Shown here one piece after another: positions 8,387 to 16,496 of a DNA stretch of 35,173 nt. A program made the translations under genes and the position numbers. Position 1 is the first letter of the stretch. The number at the start of each line of letters is the position of its first letter. The notes under the pieces were generated by a model that was not told the DNA's origin, ran no database searches, and saw only the letters and a list, made by a program, of their open reading frames with translations. Source of the stretch: DATATB01 sp036268995 (GTDB lineage: Bacteria > Planctomycetota > Planctomycetia > Pirellulales > PNKZ01); the NCBI GenBank assembly GCA_036268995.1, contig DATATB010000018.1, forward strand, positions 1 to 35,173. Direction: 5' to 3'.

Positions 8387-10162
8387 TCAACTCTCGTCGC
8401 GGCCGCGGCGGCGCTCGACGACGTCGAATTCGTAAATCGCCGGCACGAGCATGGCCGCGGCGGCAAAGCCGTAGGCCGCCGTCGTGACGAGAAATACGGC
8501 CAGCGTGTAGCCCAGCAGAAAACTGGTCAGCGCGTAGAGCGTGGCCAGCGGGCAGATGAGCGCCGCGGCGGTGATGGCCGGCGAGGGATTGCGGGCGCCC
8601 AGTGCCAGGTACAAGCCGACAAACCCACCGACCATCGCCGCCAGAAACGGTTGCAGTTGGAATGAAAATGAACCGCTGAAGGCCACCATGATCCGCATGC
8701 AGGTGGCGACCCCAATCACCAGGAAAAACAGCGTTCCCAGCGACACGCCGATGGCCACTCGCGAATTGCCGTAGCTCATGCCGGCGTGCAGGCCCAACAC
8801 GGCCGCAAACGCGAGCACAGCCAACCAGCCGCCGAGCAAGTACGCCAGATTCTCGCCGCTCAATTCGCCCAGCCACCACAGATATCCGCACAGCGCGATG
8901 GGCAGCAGGACCATTTCTTTCGTGTTGTAGAGCACACCGGCCAGCTTGCCGCCGATAAACTCGCCCGGGGTGATATCGGTCACCAGGAGCAAGTCGAGCG
9001 TCTGGCCATCGCGCTCGTTGGTGATGCTGGTCACGGCCTGGGCATTGACTAGCAGCAACCCCAGGACAAACAGCGGCACGAGCCAGGCGGCCGCATCCAG
9101 CCGCGACAAGGCGCCGGCGGTCGTTTCCAAATCGCCCAGCGCGACGATCGCGGCAATGGCCAACGCCGCAAACGCCGCTCGCACGGCCAGCACCTTGCGG
9201 CCGTAGGCCCAGGTGCGGATTTCACGCCACAGAATCGGGCGAGCCCACACGCTGCGCACGCGTCCGGCTTTGACCGGGGCCGTGTCCTGGCGTCCGAAGC
9301 GGTCGAGCGCGTGCTGCTCGTCCTCGGACGCCGGCGGCGCGTCGATGCGCGGTTCGAGCGGTGCATGCGTTTCGGACGCTCCGCTCCAGGCGCGGATTTT
9401 CCACGTGCTCAATCCGTTGAGCAGAATGGCCAGCAGCAGCGCGACCAGGGGAAATTCGAGTTGCTGCCTGCCGATGCCGGCCGCGGGATTGGCCGCGGCC
9501 TGCAACACGGCGTGCCAAGGGCTGAATCGGCTGGCCCACGCGGCGGCCGACTCGGGCGAAATCGCCAGTGGCCATCCACCACTTGCAAACAGCTCCCAGC
9601 CGCCCGTCCAACACACCAGCACTAGCACCGTGCCGGCCATCGTCTGAAAGGTCTTTTCACGCCACAGGGCGATGGTGCAGCCCAAGCTGCCGCAGAGCAG
9701 GGCCGTGCTGGCGAGCACCAACAGGGTGCCCAGAATCTGGGCCAGCGAGACACCGCCCAACAAGTAGGTCCAGAAAAACACGCCGCCGGCCGCCAGCCCT
9801 AGCGAGGCAATGCCGAGCAGTCCGGCTGCCAACTGGCCCAGCACCATCTCGACATTCGCCAGGCGCGTGAGTAGCAGTAAGGCGAGCGTGCGGCGATCCT
9901 TTTCCTGCGTCACGGTCAGGGCAACGGAGATGGCCGACAAGAACATGCACACGACCAGCTCCAGCGGCGCGAGCACTTGGAATACCAGCGCATTGAAGCG
10001 GGCGAGGTCGCCCGTATTGCGCACGACGCGCGTGCCGGTGACCACTTGCCAGGCCGTGCAAATCAGCACCAGCAGCGCGGCCGCGCAAGCCACCCTGGCG
10101 AGATACAAGCGCGGCCGGCGCGCGCTGGTCAGCGCTTCTCGGGTAATGACGGGCCCAAACAC
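8387..10162 (-). CDS. ABC-2-type multi-helix membrane permease, duplicated halves
   Basis: A 591-residue protein with about twelve hydrophobic helices in two similar halves. Each half opens with an 'REAL/REIRTWAY' amphipathic motif followed by a helix, and contains a cytoplasmic 'T.E.DRRTLALLLLTRL' or 'TNERDGQTLDLLLVTDI' loop, the typical pattern of ABC-2 permeases of the gliding/Nos/DUF type. A soluble linker of about 65 residues joins the halves. The GTG at 10162 was chosen because GGGGAG lies about ten bases upstream; the frame stays open further upstream into vapC, but without protein-like sequence. No partner ATPase is adjacent, so it may use one encoded elsewhere. The substrate is unknown. 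Confidence 0.75.
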   Translation of the reverse strand: MFGPVITREALTSARRPRLYLARVACAAALLVLICTAWQVVTGTRVVRNTGDLARFNALVFQVLAPLELVVCMFLSAISVALTVTQEKDRRTLALLLLTRLANVEMVLGQLAAGLLGIASLGLAAGGVFFWTYLLGGVSLAQILGTLLVLASTALLCGSLGCTIALWREKTFQTMAGTVLVLVCWTGGWELFASGGWPLAISPESAAAWASRFSPWHAVLQAAANPAAGIGRQQLEFPLVALLLAILLNGLSTWKIRAWSGASETHAPLEPRIDAPPASEDEQHALDRFGRQDTAPVKAGRVRSVWARPILWREIRTWAYGRKVLAVRAAFAALAIAAIVALGDLETTAGALSRLDAAAWLVPLFVLGLLLVNAQAVTSITNERDGQTLDLLLVTDITPGEFIGGKLAGVLYNTKEMVLLPIALCGYLWWLGELSGENLAYLLGGWLAVLAFAAVLGLHAGMSYGNSRVAIGVSLGTLFFLVIGVATCMRIMVAFSGSFSFQLQPFLAAMVGGFVGLYLALGARNPSPAITAAALICPLATLYALTSFLLGYTLAVFLVTTAAYGFAAAAMLVPAIYEFDVVERRRGRDES

Positions 10163-10340
10163 CGCGGTAGTGCTCCCCACTGGTTCGACACGCGTTGACC
10201 GGTCGGCGTGCGGCCCGGGCGCGAAGAGTCCATCATAGCTCGACCGGCATTTGCCCCACCAGCCGAGGATAACGCGTTGGCCTGGGCCGCTGGGCGGAAG
10301 GATCGCGGCCGCTGAGGCCGGCTCGCCGGTCGCGATGACG

Positions 10341-10772
10341 TTATTCGCCTGTACCAAGTGTCGAGATATGGATGACAAGCTTGGAGCGCGGATTGAGAAT
10401 CATTCCGTGGTCTGCCGTGACAACTGAACAGCCTTCTTGCTCGGCCAATGAAACGTAAAGGCAATCGTAAAGGCTTTTCTGACTCTGGAGCGACAGCTCG
10501 TATGCCCGGGACATCAGGGCTAGCGATGGATACAACTCCGGGGACGTGGACATAACCTCGGCGAGGTAGGCATGGGCCACGTCTTCCGGCACCTTTCCTC
10601 GCCGGTGGAGCTTGGAAAACGCGTGCCCAATTTCGATAGGAAAAATGTCCGGAGCTAAATGCTCGTGAGTTCCGTTTTGGAATTCCTCGCGAAGCCGAAG
10701 AGCTCGGTCTCGATCGGGTTCGTTCAGAACCCACTTCAAAGCCACGCTTGCATCGAGAATAAACTTACTCAT
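10341..10772 (-). CDS. vapC: VapC-like PIN-domain toxin (ribonuclease)
   Basis: A 143-residue PIN-domain protein. It begins 'MSKFILDASVALKWVL', giving the first catalytic acid D7, with further conserved acids at E47 (in 'FPIEIGHAF'), D103 ('SLYDCLYVSLAE') and D121 ('VTADHGMI'). These four acidic residues form the Mg2+-binding site of VapC-type endoribonucleases. Length is normal. Its start codon overlaps the stop of the upstream antitoxin gene, the standard toxin-antitoxin arrangement. The usual target of the family is tRNA or rRNA; the actual target here is not predictable. Confidence 0.9.
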   Translation of the reverse strand: MSKFILDASVALKWVLNEPDRDRALRLREEFQNGTHEHLAPDIFPIEIGHAFSKLHRRGKVPEDVAHAYLAEVMSTSPELYPSLALMSRAYELSLQSQKSLYDCLYVSLAEQEGCSVVTADHGMILNPRSKLVIHISTLGTGE

Positions 10773-10938
10773 TGCGGATTGAGCGGAGCACCTCGACGGA
10801 AACTTCGTGGTCGAACTTCAGACGGACTTCTGCCGCGCGATCGTGAATCCTCTTCGCGATCTCTGGGTCTAACGGACGCTTTTCGGCGAGTGCCTGAAAG
10901 ACGGCTTCCAGATCGGTTTTGGCTTCGGTTGTGCTCAT
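10765..10938 (-). CDS. Antitoxin of the VapC-like toxin
   Basis: A 57-residue ORF from ATG 10938 to TAA 10765, overlapping the toxin start by eight bases. The sequence has an acidic N-terminus (about the first ten residues), a helix with 'LEAVFQALAEKRPLD', a second helix 'IAKRIHDRAAEVRLKF' and a short C-terminal strand/helix 'VSVEVLRSI'. This fits the small Phd/RelB-like helical antitoxins found next to PIN toxins in planctomycetes and cyanobacteria. It should bind and neutralise the toxin and may autoregulate the pair. Family name not certain. Confidence 0.85.
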   Translation of the reverse strand: MSTTEAKTDLEAVFQALAEKRPLDPEIAKRIHDRAAEVRLKFDHEVSVEVLRSIRNE

Positions 10939-10994
10939 AGTTCTATTGTCGGCTCGGGCGTGGGGGAGTCAACAGGCGCGAATCGGCTCGGTCG

Positions 10995-12248
10995 CTATTT
11001 CCCCTGCGGCGGATCCGCGTCGCGATTGGCGACGGGTTTGGGGCCGACGCGGAAAATGCGAGTGTCGTTGGGCCAGAGCTCGTCCTCGCGCGGGCGTGGA
11101 GGCGGATCCCAGGAGTGCGGCGCCAGGAGAATTGTCCTGCCAGCGCGGAAGCCTTCGAGCATCTCGTAGAGGTGCATCCGCACTTCGACACCACGGTGAC
11201 CCGCAGGTGGTTTCTCGACGCGCACGACGTCCTGCACCGTGCCCGAGACAACGCCGTCCCAGCCGCGCAGGCTGGGTTCGGCAGCCCAAATCTTGAGATA
11301 GGCTTTCGCCTGGAAGGCTTCGATCAGCTCGGGGTCGATGCCGGCGGGAAAGGCGAAAGTCACGTAACCGCGCGCACCCTCGCCGGGGACCGATTCCGTT
11401 TTGAGGATGATCGCCGGCACGCCGCTACGTTTACGATTCGCGATGTGAATCTGCCGTTGTTGCTCGGCCGCGACTTCGCGGCTGCGGGCATCGATCCAGA
11501 TTTCGCGGCACAGGCCGTCTTCCTTGGTGGAACCCAGCAGCGTGGCCCAACTGAGATTGAGCTCGACAATCTGCCCCAGGGCGAGATCTTCGAGCGCGGC
11601 GATTTCGCGGCCTTTCCAGATTCGCGTGCCGCGATCCAGCCGCAGCACCTGGGTGTCTTTGACGCCATCGTCCGCGTTTTTCACGGCCGAGCCATCGGCC
11701 AATTTGACGCGTTCGATCGTCACGGTGCTCTTGTCGGCTCCGAAGGCGGCCAGCTTCCAGCCTTCGCGGCGCCGCTGATGATAGCTGCAATCGTCTTCGA
11801 AGCGCAGCACGCGCGAGTATTGCGAAACGACCGAGCGGAGATCGGGCGCCGCCATTCTGCCGGCGAAGTATCCGCTCTCGGGCGGCTCGACTTTGAAGTC
11901 GCCTTCGGGACCAAGATAAAAGATGCCGTGGAGATGCGTGCCCAGCGGAAGGTCGGCAAATTCGGCCGGAGCACCGTGATAGGTGATGGCCGCATAGGGG
12001 AGCATTTGAAAATGGTGCGGCAAATCCCAGAAGTACTTATTGATCGTGCCGTCGCGATCCAGACGCAGGATGCCGCGGCGATTCACGTGCTCGACGAGGA
12101 TCAACTCGCCAGCGAATCGAGTGCCTGCTTTTGCCTGGGGAAACGCGCTATCCAGCGCGATGCGCGGATCCGGCGGGCTGGCCGGATCTGCCGCATAGAC
12201 CAGCGAACTCGCGGCAATGAGCACGGCCACCAGAAGCACGATGCGCAT
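10995..12248 (-). CDS. Exported hypothetical protein in a planctomycete DUF1592/DUF1552 operon
   Basis: A 417-residue protein starting at ATG 12248 (earlier in-frame codons look non-coding). It has a clear signal peptide 'MRIVLLVAVLIAASSLVYA' followed by Asp-Pro-rich mature sequence. The body is beta-rich with no recognised catalytic motif; conserved-looking blocks are 'INKYFWDLPHHFQMLPYAAI', 'LGTHLHGIFY' and 'SYHQRRREGWKLAAFG'. It is the last gene of a leftward three-gene run, five bases after the DUF1552 gene, so it is co-transcribed with it. Proteins of this shape accompany DUF1592/DUF1552 pairs in Pirellulales. The function is unknown; a periplasmic or planctomycete-specific extracytoplasmic role is inferred. 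Confidence 0.8.
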   Translation of the reverse strand: MRIVLLVAVLIAASSLVYAADPASPPDPRIALDSAFPQAKAGTRFAGELILVEHVNRRGILRLDRDGTINKYFWDLPHHFQMLPYAAITYHGAPAEFADLPLGTHLHGIFYLGPEGDFKVEPPESGYFAGRMAAPDLRSVVSQYSRVLRFEDDCSYHQRRREGWKLAAFGADKSTVTIERVKLADGSAVKNADDGVKDTQVLRLDRGTRIWKGREIAALEDLALGQIVELNLSWATLLGSTKEDGLCREIWIDARSREVAAEQQRQIHIANRKRSGVPAIILKTESVPGEGARGYVTFAFPAGIDPELIEAFQAKAYLKIWAAEPSLRGWDGVVSGTVQDVVRVEKPPAGHRGVEVRMHLYEMLEGFRAGRTILLAPHSWDPPPRPREDELWPNDTRIFRVGPKPVANRDADPPQGK

Positions 12249-12253
12249 GAGTC

Positions 12254-13624
12254 CTAACCTTCCAGTTGCGAAAGCGTTTGCAGACTGTCGCCGAACGTGG
12301 GCGTTTCCACGCCCATCTTCTGCGCCAGCGTGAGCAGCAGGTTGCTGAGCCGCGCCCGCTCGTTCACGGGGCGCGAGCAAAGTTGATAATGCGAGGTCTT
12401 GAGCGACCCCTGCTCGTCGAGGTCGTAGCCTTGGAAATGACCCATGTTGAAGTCGAGATGGGCACCATGTTTCAAGCCGAGCTTGCGGCCGCCGGCCACG
12501 ACAATGGGAAGATTGGCATTGCCATGACTGTGGCCGTAGGCCATGCCGCTGCCATAGAGCGACACGGTCAGATCCAGCAGCGGCGTGTCGCCATCGCGCG
12601 TTTCGGCCAGGCGATCGAGAAAATAGGCGAATTGCTCGAAGTTGAACGCGTCGCTTTGCGTCAGGCGGTCCAACTGGTCGGGATCGCCGTTATGGTGCGA
12701 GAGGGCGTGCCGAGTCTGATTGATGCCAAGTTCGGGAACCGGAAGGCCCTTGCCCTCGTCGCCGGAACTGAACGTGATGACGCGCGTGGTGTCGGTCTGC
12801 AAGGCGAGGACCATCAGGTCGTAGAAGGTGCGGAAGTAATCGCTCGGCTTGGTTTGCGGAACATCGCGCGTGAGGTGCCGGCGGACCGGGTCGGGCACCG
12901 TGGGACGCGGCACGTCCAGCCAGCCATCGGCACGCGCCGTGCGAATTTCCACCTCACGCACCGCGGTGAGATATTGATCCAGTCGGCCGCGATCTTCGCT
13001 CCCGATCTTGCGATCCAGTGCCCGCGCCTCGCCCAGCACCACGTCGAGCACGCTGCCGCGGCGGTGCAATGCCTCGCGCTCCTTGCCGACGCCGCCGGCG
13101 GGCGCTTCGAACAAGCGGCGAAAGACGTCGCGCGGCTTGGTCTCCGCAGGCAGGGTGATGCCGTCGCCGTTAAAAGCGAGCGACCGGCCAGTGTCGCTCA
13201 GCTCGAGCGAGGCAAAACGCGTCTGGGCCGCCAGCTTGCCGGCGATCAACTGATCCAGGCTGATGCTGTTGCGTTTGCCCTGGCCGATCTCGGCGCCGGT
13301 CAGCCAGATGCTTTGGCAGTTGTGATGATGCCCCAGCCCGTGCGGATGATGCAGACCGGAGATGGGGGTGATATTGGCGCGGTGCCGTTCGAGCGGCTTC
13401 AGCCCTCGGCTGAAGCGATACCCCGGGCCGGCCTCCAGAATCTGGTAGTCGATCGTGTTCACGCCGTTGGGCAGATAAATGAATACGCTGCGCTTGGCCT
13501 TCGGCGCAACGGGTGCGGCCAGCAGCGGGCGCATGCAGTTCAGCATGGGCAGCGCGATGGAGACGCCGAGACCGCGCAGCACATGGCGCCGATTTAGCAG
13601 CCAGGATTGCCGAAAAGTGTTCAT
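12254..13624 (-). CDS. DUF1552 family protein, Tat-like signal
   Basis: A 456-residue protein of the DUF1552 family. The N-terminus 'LNRRHVLRGLGVSIALPML' carries a twin-arginine-type export signal. Family blocks seen include 'RSVFIYLPNGVN', 'ISGLHHPHGLGHHHNCQSIWLTG' (histidine-rich, read in two parts), 'SLDQLIA', 'DGDTPLLDLTVSLYGSGM' and 'SHGNANLPIVVAGG'. The histidine cluster and 'YGSGMAYGHSH' suggest metal binding, as in the sulfatase/DUF1501-like fold to which DUF1552 is related. It lies between the DUF1592-type cytochrome protein and the exported hypothetical protein, as is usual in planctomycetes. The biochemical role is not established. Confidence 0.88.
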   Translation of the reverse strand: MNTFRQSWLLNRRHVLRGLGVSIALPMLNCMRPLLAAPVAPKAKRSVFIYLPNGVNTIDYQILEAGPGYRFSRGLKPLERHRANITPISGLHHPHGLGHHHNCQSIWLTGAEIGQGKRNSISLDQLIAGKLAAQTRFASLELSDTGRSLAFNGDGITLPAETKPRDVFRRLFEAPAGGVGKEREALHRRGSVLDVVLGEARALDRKIGSEDRGRLDQYLTAVREVEIRTARADGWLDVPRPTVPDPVRRHLTRDVPQTKPSDYFRTFYDLMVLALQTDTTRVITFSSGDEGKGLPVPELGINQTRHALSHHNGDPDQLDRLTQSDAFNFEQFAYFLDRLAETRDGDTPLLDLTVSLYGSGMAYGHSHGNANLPIVVAGGRKLGLKHGAHLDFNMGHFQGYDLDEQGSLKTSHYQLCSRPVNERARLSNLLLTLAQKMGVETPTFGDSLQTLSQLEG

Positions 13625-13666
13625 GGTGTGACCGGTCGCTCGATAATAGGTGGCGAGGGGGACGGG

Positions 13667-16105
13667 TTAACGCTGCCGGAACAGGTCCGAGGTAATGAAA
13701 GCTTCGATCAAATCACGCAGCCGGTAATCGCGGCTTTTGGTTTGCCGAACGATGAGATTGATCGCCTGCTCGTCTTCCAAAGTCATCGAGCGCCGCAGGG
13801 CATAGACGGCGAGCCTGGTCGTGAAGGCGCGGGCAAAGGGCTCCGGCCTCGCAGCGAGCAAGCGTTTGAACTGGGCGGCATCGGCGTAAGTGCGCCCGTC
13901 AGGAAGCTGACCGCTGGCGTCGACGGTCGGGTTGTCGCCTTTGCCCGCTAGAACAATCTCATGCGTACGCCAACGGCCGATGGCGTCGTAATTGTCAAAA
14001 GCGAGCCCCAACGGATCGATCTTGGCATGGCAGGCAGCGCAATTCGCGTTCGCTTTGTGTGCGGCGAGCTTCTGGCGGATCGTGGCTTTGGGCTCATTCA
14101 CCGGGTTGGGCTCGATCGCGTTGACATTCGGAGGCGGCGGAGGCGGCGTCTTGCCAAACACGACCTGCGAGACCCACACGCCGCGATGCACCGGACGATG
14201 CCGCGTTCCGTCCGACGTCAACGACAGGACGGACGCCTGGGTGAGCAGGCCGCCGCGCCGCTGCTCCGGGCGCAGCGTGACACGCTCGAATCCAGCCGTG
14301 GCGGGCGGATCGATGCCATAGTGCAGCGCCAGCCGCGGATTGAGCATAGTCCAATCCGAGTCCAGAAATTGGGCCAGCGGAAGGTTTTTGTGGAACATCT
14401 CGTCGAAGTAGTGCGTCGTCTCGAGGATCATGCTCTGCTCGAGCCAGTCGTCGTAGTCGGGGTAGAGCTTTTGATCCGGCGGAAACGACCCGACCTTCTT
14501 CAACTGCAACCACTGTCGCGGAAACGAATCGGTGAAACGCGCGATCTTCGGATCGCCCAGCATGCGGGCAGCTTCGGCCTGCAGGCCTTCGCGGGTGCGC
14601 AAGCTGCCGTCCTCAGCGGCGGCCAGCAGTTTCTCATCCGGCAGGGAACTCCACAGAAAAAACGACAGTCGCGAGGCCAGCTCCCACTCGCTCAGCACCG
14701 CCCGATTCTCCGTCGGCGACCCCTCGGCGATATAGGCAAAGTTTTTTGAGGCCAACAGCCCCAGCAGCGCCGTCTTGTATGCTGCGCGAAAGGGGGCCTT
14801 TGCCGCCAGTTCGCGCGTGACGAGATCCGCGTACGGCAGGATTTCTTCCCGGGTGACGGGCCGCCGCCAGGCGCGCTGGGCAAAGCGCGTGAGGCAAGCC
14901 AGCACTTCCTCCGCGCTCGACTTGTCTGTGTTTTTATCGCCCGCTGGAAACAGGCCTTCGCGCTTGCGCACGTCGTCCGGTTTTTCCAGCGGCCCTTCCC
15001 AGTCGATCCAGTCGAAGATCAGCAGCGGATAAAGCGGCCGGCCTTCGTCGTCCGTCAGCTTGCGCTGCCAAGGGTCGCGGGATTTTGGATCCTTGAGCGT
15101 GGTGAAAACATGGTTGCCGTTGCGGCCCGAGCGTGGACTGTTTGACGGGCCGGGCACCGCGTTGCTCATCTTGATGCCGAACTTGCCGGCGGGCAGAAAC
15201 GTCTCGAACTCGAGCACCACCGGCTTGTCCTCGGGCGCCAGCACATCGGCCTCGAAAATCATGCGGTCCAACTCGGGAGAAAACAGCGTGACGTGCGGTG
15301 CCCGTCCGCCGGCCGGCGTGAGTCCGCTGACTTGCATCCGCGCCCGATACAGCCCGGCCGCCTGCCGGTAACCGCCATCCGGACGCAGATACGAAAATTC
15401 GTGTCCGGGCCAGAACAGCGTGCGAATCCGGGGAGTGATGCCGAGGGCATCCAGCTCCTTGCGCTTGTCGGCATTGCCCCAGTCGATGGCCAGCGCATCG
15501 CGGTGCGATTTGAGCTGAAACGGCTTCGTGTCCGGGAACGCCTGATCGATAATCTCCGCGGCGGCCTTCAGGTATTTTTCGACATGCGAGGGCGACAGCG
15601 ACAGTTCGCTGCCCAGCCGCTCGAACCCCTGCCAATCCGGATCTTCCGAGAACGCGCCGGGCGCGCGGGCGTCGTATCGCACGCCGAGCAGGTCGTACAC
15701 GGCGTGCGAATATTCTTCGCGACTCAGCCGATAGTGGGTCACCGGCGAGCGTTTAGCCATGCGCGTGGCTTCACCTTCCTTGATCCGCGCCGAGAGCCAC
15801 TCGATCACTCGGCCAGATGCCTCGGCCGTCGGCTGTGGCTCATCTTCCGGCGGCATCTCGCCGGCGCCGATCCGTGTGATCACCTCGATCCAACGCTCGG
15901 TCTCCGAGCCCCCGGCAAAATCACGGCCGAGCGCATCCAACCGGAGGTCTCCCTTGTGCCTGGCCGGTCCATGACAACGCAGGCAGTGCTCCCGCAAGTA
16001 AGGCTCGACGGCTTCCGCAAACCCAGGCGATGACGACGGGGCCGCCGAAATCGCGGTCACGAAAGGGTTTGCAACGAGCAGGCCAAGCAGCAGGGCGGTT
16101 CGCAT
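13667..16105 (-). CDS. Planctomycete cytochrome-like protein, DUF1587-DUF1595-DUF1592-DUF1588-DUF1585
   Basis: An 812-residue exported protein. ATG 16105 was chosen because it opens a signal peptide ('MRTALLLGLLVANPFV'); the frame is open upstream without protein-like sequence. Order of parts: a c-type-like heme motif 'CLRCH' (about residues 41-45) in a PSCyt1-like region; DUF1587 ('YRLSREEYSHAVYDLLG'); DUF1595 ('FAQRAWRRPVTREEI'); DUF1592 ('LSFFLWSSLPDEKLL', 'WLQLKKVG'); DUF1588 with a second 'CAACHAKIDPLGLAFDNYD'; and DUF1585 at the C-terminus ('RDYRLRDLIEAFITSDLF'). These giant multi-DUF proteins are nearly restricted to Planctomycetes and relatives and always travel with a DUF1552 gene. 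The role is unproven; an electron-transfer or polymer-degrading function has been suggested from context. Confidence 0.9.
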   Translation of the reverse strand: MRTALLLGLLVANPFVTAISAAPSSSPGFAEAVEPYLREHCLRCHGPARHKGDLRLDALGRDFAGGSETERWIEVITRIGAGEMPPEDEPQPTAEASGRVIEWLSARIKEGEATRMAKRSPVTHYRLSREEYSHAVYDLLGVRYDARAPGAFSEDPDWQGFERLGSELSLSPSHVEKYLKAAAEIIDQAFPDTKPFQLKSHRDALAIDWGNADKRKELDALGITPRIRTLFWPGHEFSYLRPDGGYRQAAGLYRARMQVSGLTPAGGRAPHVTLFSPELDRMIFEADVLAPEDKPVVLEFETFLPAGKFGIKMSNAVPGPSNSPRSGRNGNHVFTTLKDPKSRDPWQRKLTDDEGRPLYPLLIFDWIDWEGPLEKPDDVRKREGLFPAGDKNTDKSSAEEVLACLTRFAQRAWRRPVTREEILPYADLVTRELAAKAPFRAAYKTALLGLLASKNFAYIAEGSPTENRAVLSEWELASRLSFFLWSSLPDEKLLAAAEDGSLRTREGLQAEAARMLGDPKIARFTDSFPRQWLQLKKVGSFPPDQKLYPDYDDWLEQSMILETTHYFDEMFHKNLPLAQFLDSDWTMLNPRLALHYGIDPPATAGFERVTLRPEQRRGGLLTQASVLSLTSDGTRHRPVHRGVWVSQVVFGKTPPPPPPNVNAIEPNPVNEPKATIRQKLAAHKANANCAACHAKIDPLGLAFDNYDAIGRWRTHEIVLAGKGDNPTVDASGQLPDGRTYADAAQFKRLLAARPEPFARAFTTRLAVYALRRSMTLEDEQAINLIVRQTKSRDYRLRDLIEAFITSDLFRQR

Positions 16106-16496
16106 CAGCGACGTCAGGTTCGGGGGAGGCGGGCGGAGCTGGGGGCAGGCAAATCGCATTTTAACGCGGCAGCGGTCCGATTTCCTGCGAATTCCTGCCG
16201 AGGTCCGGTTGCGCGCCGCGGCTACGAACGGCCGAATCCGCGGCACAAACGGCACCGGCGGAACACGCCGGAAGCGTTTGCCCCTGCCGACAGTTTGTCA
16301 CGGTCGGAAACGTGACCTAGGGTTCCCTTGCAACGCGTTTTCGGACGCTGCTGGGGCCGCCATTCGGTAACGGGCCGCAGCAATCACCTCTACGTGCGGT
16401 TCGCAAAGCTAATCGACTCGGCCGGGATCGAACTCGGCACTCACGACTCCTTTCTGATTGCCATCTTCGATCCAGTGACCTTTGGGGCAAGCGTCT
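16106..16496. other. Intergenic region between divergent genes
   Basis: About 390 bases separate the divergent DUF1592-type gene and the calpain-like gene. Apart from a weak six-base-pair stem (GTCACG 16297-16302 with CGTGAC 16311-16316) I see no gene, repeat or consensus promoter here. Confidence 0.5.

Noticed and set aside
11115..13597. Long plus-strand open frames (380 and 443 codons) opposite the exported protein and DUF1552 genes
   Set aside because: They mirror real minus-strand genes with signal peptides and family motifs; their His/Arg/Gly/Gln-rich composition is typical of antisense frames.
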